Assembly (NCBI GenBank): GCA_017531585.1
Contig: JAFXKT010000001.1
Coordinates: 62,001 to 126,000 of the forward strand
Direction: 5' to 3'
Length of the DNA stretch: 64,000 nt
DNA from: Candidatus Saccharimonadota bacterium
GTDB lineage: Bacteria; Patescibacteriota; Saccharimonadia; Saccharimonadales; Saccharimonadaceae
Position numbers and translations under genes: made by a program. This document shows, piece by piece, positions 42,754 to 49,648 of this stretch; the first letter of the stretch is position 1; every line of letters begins with the position of its first letter. The notes under the pieces are model-generated. The model was not told the origin of the DNA. It made no database searches and saw nothing but the letters and a program-made list of their open reading frames with translations.

Positions 42754-42805
42754 GGGCTTACAAAAGGTCAAAATAAAAATATTAAAAACAAATGGGAGGT
42801 TTTAT

Positions 42806-44656
42806 ATGGCTAAGAAAAAGGCCAATTTTGGCGGCAAGCTGTTAATTGCTGCTGCATGCGCAGCCACAATTGCACAGTTTCCTATCTCACAAGTCAATGC
42901 ATATTCCGAGGGCATAGTCCCAGTTTTCGCTACTACATTAGGAATCAGCGGCTCTGACTGGGTTAAAGGCTCGGTCGTAGGCAGCGACGGCAATCTTGTA
43001 GTCGTTGGCGTTGGCGAAATTAACGGAAGCACTGATACTGCAGTCATCGCTAAATATTCTCCAAAAGGAGAGATGATTTGGGGCACAGAGCTTGGCGGAA
43101 CCCAATCTAACGGTACATACATGTACGACGTCGAGCAGCTCAAGAGTGGTAATTATTTGGCTGTCGGCGAAATCGATGGCGTGCCAACAGCTTTTGAAAT
43201 CGATGGCGAAGATGGCAGCGTCGTGACCGCTTCGGATATAAGAATAAAAGTTACAAGTATTGCCCTTGATGAGTCATTCGATAACCCTCAATTTGTTGGC
43301 GTAGACGGCGAAAACGCTTCAATTTATCTCTTTTCCTATAATCCACAGAGTCCTGGATATATGCTTCAGAATGCTACTAATATTCAGGATGGCAAGCCGA
43401 TCAGAGCTATCGAATCTAATGGTAATAATGGCTATGTCGCAGTAGGCTTCGATAATACCGGTGACGACGATAGCAACTCTAGCGTTCTTTACTACGGCGA
43501 CCGTGCAGGCGCATATCCAACAATTAGGACAATCTTGAGCCGTGGCACAGTTATTAATAACGTAATTCCTTACGGCGATAGTTATATCGGCGTCGGTCAG
43601 GAAAGCGGCTGCTTCTATATCGCTAAGATTAATAGCGAAGGTAGCATAACAGATGATTATATCCTAGGCGGAGGCAATGCGGCGGGTAAGGTTTCTGAAT
43701 TCCATTCCGTAAAAGCTCTAGATAATGGCGAAATCGTTGCAGTAGGTACTTCAAACTACACAAGTTCCGCTATTAACCCTAAGGGCGGCAGTGATGGTGT
43801 TATCGCACGCTTCTCTAGCGACATAAACTTGATTTCCGCATTGAACCCATCCGGCGAAGGTGACGATGAGCTTTATACAGTCGCCACAAATGGCAATAAA
43901 TTCTATGTAGGCGGTTCTTCTACATCTTTAGATATCGGCATCGAATATTCTGGCAATGAAATGTACAGTATTATCGCAGGCTACGGCCAAGGCGTAACCG
44001 CAGACGTCACCTTCCATATCGATGGTGACATCCCAGAGGGTGTAGACGCTCCAGAAGATGGCGAATATCACTTCACAGAAGATGGCAACGATCTTCCTAT
44101 CCCAGGCAGCACCGACAATCAGCTCTTTAGTGGCTGGTATACAGATGAGGGTCTAGAAGATGAACTAGGCGACCAGGTCCCAAGCGATGATTTGGATCTT
44201 TATGGTAAATATTTCGACGTAGAAACCGAAAATCTAAACGATCTAGACACCTTTGACCACTGGTGCGAATACCAGAACGAGGGCACTCTCCTTGTCTGCA
44301 CGAACCCAGAAGACAATACCATTACCGCAGGTGAAACTTCCGATCCATTTACTCCACAGGTACCAAGCGTTGTCATGGATGATGCCGCTACTGGTAAATG
44401 GGTATCCGATGATCCAACTATCGCAACCGTAGATCAGAATGGTAAAGTAACCGGCGTCTCCGAAGGTACGACAAATATCCGCTTCATCGTCTATGACGAA
44501 AACGGCAATATTATCTACGAATACGTCCTATCCTTCACTGTTAAGGCAGCCGCAAACCCAGATACAGTTGACGTGACTCCAATGATTCTTACCATTGCAG
44601 CCTTCTCTGCAGTAAGCTTCGCAGCAATCTTCCGCAGAGCATTCAATAAGCGCTAA
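42806..44656 (+). CDS. Surface protein: beta-propeller, InlB_B repeat, Big_2 domain, C-terminal anchor
   Basis: 616 residues from the ATG at 42806, which has GGGAGG six bases upstream; a longer frame from 42704 runs through the promoter and is rejected. Signal peptide (to about SQVNA), then propeller-like repeats (about 40-410) with V-V-G-x-G and A-V-G strands, a Listeria-Bacteroides InlB_B-type repeat (about 415-475, LFSGWYTDEGLED), a Big_2 Ig-like domain (about 525-585, DPTIATVDQNGKVTGVSEGT) and a C-terminal helix with RRAFNKR. It is exported and membrane-held with no LPxTG. Probably adhesive or structural; no partner is known. Confidence 0.78.
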   Translation: MAKKKANFGGKLLIAAACAATIAQFPISQVNAYSEGIVPVFATTLGISGSDWVKGSVVGSDGNLVVVGVGEINGSTDTAVIAKYSPKGEMIWGTELGGTQSNGTYMYDVEQLKSGNYLAVGEIDGVPTAFEIDGEDGSVVTASDIRIKVTSIALDESFDNPQFVGVDGENASIYLFSYNPQSPGYMLQNATNIQDGKPIRAIESNGNNGYVAVGFDNTGDDDSNSSVLYYGDRAGAYPTIRTILSRGTVINNVIPYGDSYIGVGQESGCFYIAKINSEGSITDDYILGGGNAAGKVSEFHSVKALDNGEIVAVGTSNYTSSAINPKGGSDGVIARFSSDINLISALNPSGEGDDELYTVATNGNKFYVGGSSTSLDIGIEYSGNEMYSIIAGYGQGVTADVTFHIDGDIPEGVDAPEDGEYHFTEDGNDLPIPGSTDNQLFSGWYTDEGLEDELGDQVPSDDLDLYGKYFDVETENLNDLDTFDHWCEYQNEGTLLVCTNPEDNTITAGETSDPFTPQVPSVVMDDAATGKWVSDDPTIATVDQNGKVTGVSEGTTNIRFIVYDENGNIIYEYVLSFTVKAAANPDTVDVTPMILTIAAFSAVSFAAIFRRAFNKR

Positions 44657-44671
44657 TAAGCCTTAGATAGC

Positions 44672-44713
44672 AAAATACGACACGTTAAGTGTCGTATTTT
44701 TGTCGTATTTTTG
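44672..44713. repeat. Terminator copy 1, left boundary of the island
   Basis: AAAATACGACAC-GTTAA-GTGTCGTATTTT hairpin plus TGTCGTATTTTTG. It terminates the surface-protein gene. A closely similar 42-base stretch lies at 48957-48998. Confidence 0.75.
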
Positions 44714-44772
44714 TCTCGCAAAAAAGAAAGGGCCAGCCGAAGCTAACCCTAGATATAAATAATAATAAGGAA

Positions 44773-45678
44773 TTACATGATGTAGTCGAACATGTAGGCG
44801 TACTGCAGGAAGTGACCGCGATGGTTAAATGCCGGATGGTTCCAGCACTTAATCAGGCCCTCCTTGAAGATATTGCCCGTAATAATGCAGTCATCCTCGC
44901 TATAGCCCTGAGAAACAATGTCGCCACGGGAGTTGATCAGGAAACAGCTGTGCAGATTAACTGCATAATCCTGGATAGTGATGAAAGGACTGTCTCCGGA
45001 CGCCTTCTTCTTCTCGCGAAGGATCTCGAGGTAATGCTCGCGCTCCTCGTCGCTGAGCAAAAGATCATCGTTGTTGTATGCCTTGCCCTGCGGCGCAATC
45101 AGGATGTAGAAGAGGCGCTCAACGCCAAGCTCCTTCACGAGATCGTAGATATAGTCAATCTGATCGAGATTATCGCGGCGGACAAGATAATTCACGCGAA
45201 GAGGCACACCGGCAGCTTTGTAGCGCTTGATGCTCTCAACTGCACGATCATACGCGCCATCACCGCGAGACTTGTCGTGCGTCTCTTTATTGCCGTCAAG
45301 AGAGATCAGGAGCAGAGTGTTTGTGTCAAGCAGAGTCTGCGCAATCTTGTCGGAATACTGACTGCCGTTCGACGTAACGAGTGTCTCGATTCCGCTCTCG
45401 CTAGCATAGCGAAGAATATCGAGGAAATCGGGACGAAGCAGCGGCTCGCCTCCCGTAAAATCGATGCGAACAAGATTGTTCTCTTTGAGAATATCAACAA
45501 TCTCAAGCATCTTCTCGAGAGGAAGTTCGTTCGGGTCCTGTTCGCCACTCAGGCAGAACGGACAGTGGTAGTTGCATTTCTTTGTAACCTGCCAGCAAAG
45601 AGAAAGCGGATTGCTCATCTGAACCTTGAGCTTGGCCAGCTTCTCGTCGTGACCAGGTTTCTTCTCGACGATTTTCAT
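44773..45678 (-). CDS. Radical SAM protein of the MoaA/PqqE-like type
   Basis: 301 residues. The cluster motif is CNYHCPFC (CxxxCxxC, about 35-42), followed by FTGGEPLLRPDF (the GGEP SAM motif), SNGS and ISLDG strands of the radical SAM barrel. The C-terminal part has only a few Cys (SCFLINSRGD, EDDCIITG, KCW), so it looks like a shortened SPASM/Twitch region. Such enzymes modify peptides or small molecules. It is in an apparent operon with a methyltransferase one base upstream. No precursor peptide ORF is apparent nearby. Confidence 0.82.
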   Translation of the reverse strand: MKIVEKKPGHDEKLAKLKVQMSNPLSLCWQVTKKCNYHCPFCLSGEQDPNELPLEKMLEIVDILKENNLVRIDFTGGEPLLRPDFLDILRYASESGIETLVTSNGSQYSDKIAQTLLDTNTLLLISLDGNKETHDKSRGDGAYDRAVESIKRYKAAGVPLRVNYLVRRDNLDQIDYIYDLVKELGVERLFYILIAPQGKAYNNDDLLLSDEEREHYLEILREKKKASGDSPFITIQDYAVNLHSCFLINSRGDIVSQGYSEDDCIITGNIFKEGLIKCWNHPAFNHRGHFLQYAYMFDYIM

Positions 45679-45679
45679 A

Positions 45680-46363
45680 TTATTCCTCCAGTCTGAAGTC
45701 AGGTGCGGAAGCCCTCATGATGACAACTTTGTGCGAAATCTCCAGCGAAGGCAGCTTAATGCCCTGAGCTTTCAAATTCGGAAAAGCGTCAAAGAAGGTT
45801 TCCTGATTCGGCAAGCGGATAACTGTATCGAGCACGGCTTCTTCTTTGAAACCGCATTCGGCATAGAAGTTGCGCATCTGAGAAGTAAGCTCCTCGATGC
45901 CTGCGATTTTTGTGAATTCGTCATTCCCTGCGTTTTCGACGATAATGATCTGTCCATCTTTTTTCATTGCGTTCTGTAAAATAGGAAAAACCCTACCAAA
46001 CATGTCACGCATAGATGTAAGACTCCAACCGCCAAAAACGACATCGAAACTGTCTGCGTCGAAATCAAGTTTCCCAAGATCGGAGTTGATAAAATCAGCT
46101 CTGTTGCGATTCTTGGACTCATTGATTGCGATCAGCGATGCACTGCGCTCGACCACCGCCAAAGACGTTGTGCGCTCTGCAAGAAAGCCCGTAAACTTTC
46201 CGCTACCAGCACCAATCTCGAGGATGGCCTTGTTTGAAAAATCGAACCTTGCGGACAGACACTGCGCAATGGCACCATCTGCGTCTTCGCACTGGCTGAA
46301 TCTCTCGTATGCCATACCCTGATCATAGTCGAACAGCCAAATAGAATCGGCTTCCATCTTCAT
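45680..46363 (-). CDS. Class I SAM-dependent methyltransferase (island, minus unit)
   Basis: 227 residues from the ATG at 46363, with AAGGGG about nine bases upstream; a GTG at 46372 is an alternative. Motif I is ILEIGAGSGKFTGFL, followed by AVVERS and the acidic DSFDVVFGGWSL segment. Substrate unknown. It is the promoter-proximal gene of the minus-strand pair with the radical SAM gene (one-base gap) and divergent from the plus-strand methyltransferase. A radical SAM/methyltransferase pair suggests joint modification of one substrate, but this is inference. Confidence 0.8.
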   Translation of the reverse strand: MKMEADSIWLFDYDQGMAYERFSQCEDADGAIAQCLSARFDFSNKAILEIGAGSGKFTGFLAERTTSLAVVERSASLIAINESKNRNRADFINSDLGKLDFDADSFDVVFGGWSLTSMRDMFGRVFPILQNAMKKDGQIIIVENAGNDEFTKIAGIEELTSQMRNFYAECGFKEEAVLDTVIRLPNQETFFDAFPNLKAQGIKLPSLEISHKVVIMRASAPDFRLEE

Positions 46364-46420
46364 GCATATCACCCCTTATTATTTGAAAGTACTAGCCCAT
46401 CTGCAAGACGAACCAAAATC

Positions 46421-46483
46421 ATAATACCACCTTCTTGCATATTTATCAAATATATTGCAATATATTACTTCTTGTGGTATCAT
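46421..46483. promoter_or_regulatory. Divergent promoters of the island
   Basis: Minus: TTGATA (46449-46444), 17 bases, TATTAT (46426-46421). Plus: TTGCAA (46455-46460), 17 bases, TATCAT (46478-46483) preceded by TGG. The two -35 boxes lie five bases apart, so one regulator could control both operons. Confidence 0.65.
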
Positions 46484-46547
46484 TTTACCGATTGGACCTA
46501 GTCCTTTCGCTTTTTTATAACCAAGCGTATTTTACAAGAAAGGAAGC

Positions 46548-47267
46548 GTGATTGAGTTGCTTGATGATTACACGACCGCTACTCTTGAAAGCCGCAAAAA
46601 GGCCATGTCCTTGCAGCCCGAGCAAGAAGTTGACGTAGGTAATATCTTCTTCAAAGAGATTACTAGCCGACTTTTTAACGACTCGAGGGTTCTGGATATT
46701 GGAACTGGAAACGGTTATGTTCTTGCTGAAATCAAACGAGCTACGCCAGAGTTAAAACTGAAGTTATTTGGGATTGACTATTCCGTCAGAATGGTCGAGA
46801 TTGCTTCAGAGCAGCTTGGCGACTCTGCCGAGATTAAGCAAGCCGATTGTGCAGCAATTCCATACGAGAACTCAAGCTTCGATGTCGTGTGTGCAAAAAA
46901 CGTTACACGCATCAACGCGAGAGAAATCGCACGAGTATTGAAGCCCGGCGGTTACTTCGTCTTTCGTGAATATGGTCCCGGCAAGGGGCTTTGCGAAATC
47001 GCAGAAATGTTTCGTGGTCGAATTATTAGGCAGCGAACCATTTCGTTCTACAAAGACGCTCTTACCGAAGCTGGACTTTCTATTGTCTCCGCAAAAGAAT
47101 ATACTATTCAGAGACGGTATGCTTGCGCAGAAGAGCTGGCAACAATCGCCAAAAGTTTTCCATTCGTTAGTGATTTTTCGGAAGCCGACGAAAAGGCTAT
47201 TCTTGAAAAATTTCATAACAATGCAACCGTAACATCCGACCCGTTCATCCTGGTAGCCCAGGCTTGA
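46548..47267 (+). CDS. Class I SAM-dependent methyltransferase (island, plus unit)
   Basis: 239 residues starting at GTG with AAAGGAAG just upstream. Motif I is VLDIGTGNGYVLAEI, then FGIDYS and YENSSFDVVCAKNV; LKPGGYFVFREYGPG is a typical post-core strand. Substrate unknown. First gene of the plus-strand unit, 28 bases before the SPOUT methyltransferase. It differs clearly from the minus-strand methyltransferase, so it is not a simple duplicate. Confidence 0.82.
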   Translation: MIELLDDYTTATLESRKKAMSLQPEQEVDVGNIFFKEITSRLFNDSRVLDIGTGNGYVLAEIKRATPELKLKLFGIDYSVRMVEIASEQLGDSAEIKQADCAAIPYENSSFDVVCAKNVTRINAREIARVLKPGGYFVFREYGPGKGLCEIAEMFRGRIIRQRTISFYKDALTEAGLSIVSAKEYTIQRRYACAEELATIAKSFPFVSDFSEADEKAILEKFHNNATVTSDPFILVAQA

Positions 47268-47295
47268 GCACGACCATCCAAAAGGAGAGTCTACT

Positions 47296-47769
47296 ATGAA
47301 AAAAGTTGAAATCTTATTCGATGCCCTCAGATCGCCGTACGACATGGCGCACATTGTGCAGATTGCACAGTCTATCGATGCTCAGGTTTACACCTGCGGC
47401 AATTCCCTGTCTTTCGATCATCCCAAGGTGCTCAACAAGGTTCGCTCTTGGAACATCCCTGATGGTTTCAAGGCTATTCACTACAATACCTTCGAGGAAG
47501 CCATCGCTGACCTCAAGGCAAAAGGCAAATACCTTATTGGAACCAGCGGCGAAACAAACAAGATCTTCTATGCGACAAGCATCCCGACAGACAAGGACAT
47601 TGTTATTGTCTTCGGTACCGAATCCTCGGGACTCACTCGCGCAAAGCAGGCTATGCTTGACGATGTCGTAAAGCTCCCGATGGATAAGAGCAAGGTCGAT
47701 TTCCTCACTCTGCCCGTTGCGGTTTCCGCAATGAGTTACGAGATCTATCGCCAGATCCACTTCGCCTAA
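47296..47769 (+). CDS. TrmH/SpoU-family RNA 2'-O-methyltransferase-like protein
   Basis: 157 residues, the length of minimal TrmL-type SPOUT enzymes. SPOUT motif 2 is IVIVFGTESSGL and motif 3 is VDFLTLPVAVSAMSYEIYRQ; the N-terminal FDALRSPYDMAHIVQ matches the family's N-terminal strand but lacks its usual N-V-G-x-x-x-R Arg. Family members methylate tRNA or rRNA ribose; the missing Arg leaves activity uncertain. AAAGGAG is about eight bases before the ATG. Middle gene of the plus-strand island unit. Confidence 0.82.
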   Translation: MKKVEILFDALRSPYDMAHIVQIAQSIDAQVYTCGNSLSFDHPKVLNKVRSWNIPDGFKAIHYNTFEEAIADLKAKGKYLIGTSGETNKIFYATSIPTDKDIVIVFGTESSGLTRAKQAMLDDVVKLPMDKSKVDFLTLPVAVSAMSYEIYRQIHFA

Positions 47770-47797
47770 GCGTTCAGCATTCTAGGGGGTGTTCACG

Positions 47798-48868
47798 ATG
47801 CTGAAAGACAAAACCATTTACTGTATCGTGACAGGCGCCAATCGCACAAAAACGATTGGCGATTTCCTCGTCATACTGCAAAAATTCGGCTTCAAAAATA
47901 TTATCCTCATGCCGACAGAAAACTCTCGTCCATTCCTTAGAGAAGCAGAAATACCGGAAGGTATTACCGTGCGATTCGACTCTATTACATCCAAAGAGAA
48001 GATTCCCGAGGAAGACGTAGTTGTCGTTGCGCCTTGCACATTCAATACGATGGGCAAGATCGCAAACGGCGACGCGAGTAGCTATCCTCTGAGTATTCTT
48101 CATGCCGCCATCGGCAAGAAGAAGCCCATCATCGTAGCTTTCTCTATGGCTGACCATTATTGGAATCATCCGCTTGCCGAAAATTTCCGCAAAACCTTGT
48201 CTTCCTTCGGAATCGAGCTGATCTGGCCCGAGTTTCTCTATTCGGACAACGGGGAGTTTATCAAACTCACGATGTCTCCTTGGGAAAAGGTCGCGGATTC
48301 TGTTTGCCACAAATTCGAGAAATGTCGGTTCGTTAGCCATCAGGTTTCCGATAGAGTTAACGAGGGTATTCTCGAAAAATGGGCGGACGCTTTTATTAAG
48401 ACCGGCAACACACTGGAATGGCAACATTTCACAAGAGATACCGCAGGATGTCTTGGAGTTAGAATCCCTGAAGGCATCTTGACTACCCGTACTGGCGCCA
48501 AGGTCGGAAAGTTAAGTCGCGACGATTTGACTCTTATTACCAAGCGCGATAACAAAGACATCTATTGGGTAGGTAAATTCCCGCCTTCTTCCGAGACTCC
48601 AATGATCTTGGAGCTCTTCGAGCATTTCCCCGCAGCTCAGGCTATCATTCATGGCCACTGTACGGAAATTACCTATTCTCCGCTTGCAAACAAGTACAAG
48701 ACAGAAAGCTATCTGTCGTATGGCAGTTTCGGACAAGCAGAAAAGCTCTATGAAATTCTTGAGGAAAACAAGATTGCTATTATGAGGCTGCATGGCGAAG
48801 TTGTAATTGGAAACAGTTTCGATGATGCACTTTGCAAGTATCTTGACCTCTACCACGAGATGACATAA
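47798..48868 (+). CDS. Flavoprotein (PPCDC-like)-class II aldolase fusion
   Basis: 356 residues from the ATG at 47798 with AGGGGG upstream. Residues 1-165 are a Dfp/HFCD-type flavoprotein: a V-T-G-A-N-R start and VAPCTFNTMGKIANGDA, the FMN-holding loop of phosphopantothenoylcysteine decarboxylases. Residues about 185-356 are a class II aldolase/adducin domain with IHGHCTEITYS (His-x-His metal ligands) and MRLHGEVVIGNS. The family join suggests decarboxylation or redox chemistry next to sugar-phosphate cleavage, but the substrate is unknown. It ends the island and has a strong terminator. Confidence 0.75.
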   Translation: MLKDKTIYCIVTGANRTKTIGDFLVILQKFGFKNIILMPTENSRPFLREAEIPEGITVRFDSITSKEKIPEEDVVVVAPCTFNTMGKIANGDASSYPLSILHAAIGKKKPIIVAFSMADHYWNHPLAENFRKTLSSFGIELIWPEFLYSDNGEFIKLTMSPWEKVADSVCHKFEKCRFVSHQVSDRVNEGILEKWADAFIKTGNTLEWQHFTRDTAGCLGVRIPEGILTTRTGAKVGKLSRDDLTLITKRDNKDIYWVGKFPPSSETPMILELFEHFPAAQAIIHGHCTEITYSPLANKYKTESYLSYGSFGQAEKLYEILEENKIAIMRLHGEVVIGNSFDDALCKYLDLYHEMT

Positions 48869-48876
48869 TACGCTAA

Positions 48877-48906
48877 GAGCTCCAGGCAAACTGGGGCTCT
48901 TTTTTT
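48877..48906 (+). terminator. Terminator of the plus-strand island unit
   Basis: GAGCTCCAG-GCAAA-CTGGGGCTC followed by seven or more T. Confidence 0.85.
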
Positions 48907-48956
48907 GACCAGCAATACATTATCGTCGAGTAACGATTAGCATCGTATTTTTAGCA

Positions 48957-48998
48957 AAAATACGGCACCTTACAGCGTCGTATTTTTGTCGTGTTTTT
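48957..48998. repeat. Terminator copy 2, right boundary of the island
   Basis: AAAATACGGCAC, a short loop, GTCGTATTTTTGTCGTGTTTTT. It matches the copy at 44672-44713 outside the loop, including the TTTTTGTCGT-R-TTTTT extension beyond the hairpin. The rest of 48999-49069 holds nothing I can support. Confidence 0.7.
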
Positions 48999-49069
48999 AT
49001 ACCCTTAGCGTTAGCAGAATTTTTACCCGATAGCGCGCAAACTCTTTCAGAACCCCCTTCTTCGTTTGA

Positions 49070-49648
49070 TTATTCTATAGATTCAATTTCGCCATTCTTG
49101 AGATGAAGGATTCGCTGATTGCGGCTTCCGCGGAACTTGAGAGTTAAATCTCGCTCCGCCTGAATAAACGGACCGTCAATAAGCGCATCGAGTTCTTTTA
49201 CAAATTCCCAAGCAACGGAATCGCGTGGGATTTTTTCGTAAACCAATCCAGAGAAGGACCAGACATTCCAGCCAAGCTCTTCGTGGCAGAATTTTGCGAT
49301 TTCTAGACAAGCTTTTGCCTGAAGTAGCGGTTCGCCACCGCAGAAAGTAATACCACTCTGCCCTTTGAGCTTGCGTAGCTCTTCTTTGACCTTCTCGATT
49401 TTAACTGGCATACCAGCGTCTTCTTCTGCCCAAGTTTCTGGGTTCTGGCAGCCTGGACAATGCTGGCGACAGCCCTGGGTCCAGAGCACTGCTCTGAGAC
49501 CTGGACCATTTACAATCGAGTCGCTTTCGAGGTCACCCGAAAGGAGAATATATCCTTCGGGGACCTTCAATTGTGGTTCACAAAGCTTTTCAAACCATGG
49601 CTTTGGCGAACTAGAGACAGCGGCTGGACCTTTTGCTTCTTTCGTCAT
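49070..49648 (-). CDS. nrdG: Anaerobic ribonucleotide reductase activase NrdG
   Basis: 192 residues. The radical SAM cluster motif is Cys60-x3-Cys64-x2-Cys67 in GCRQHCPGCQ, followed by ITFCGGEPLLQ. It installs the glycyl radical on NrdD under anoxic conditions. The start shares the TAATG overlap with the nrdD stop, so the two are translated together. The N-terminal 30 residues before the core are a little longer than usual. Confidence 0.93.
   Translation of the reverse strand: MTKEAKGPAAVSSSPKPWFEKLCEPQLKVPEGYILLSGDLESDSIVNGPGLRAVLWTQGCRQHCPGCQNPETWAEEDAGMPVKIEKVKEELRKLKGQSGITFCGGEPLLQAKACLEIAKFCHEELGWNVWSFSGLVYEKIPRDSVAWEFVKELDALIDGPFIQAERDLTLKFRGSRNQRILHLKNGEIESIE

Noticed and set aside
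42704-42805. Longer N-terminus for the propeller/Big_2 surface protein
   Set aside because: The extra codons run through the -35 and -10 boxes; the ATG at 42806 has GGGAGG and opens a proper signal peptide.
44689-45696. Open frame of 335 codons on the plus strand opposite the radical SAM gene
   Set aside because: It covers the terminator and lies antisense to a gene with intact CxxxCxxC and GGEP motifs; no ribosome site.
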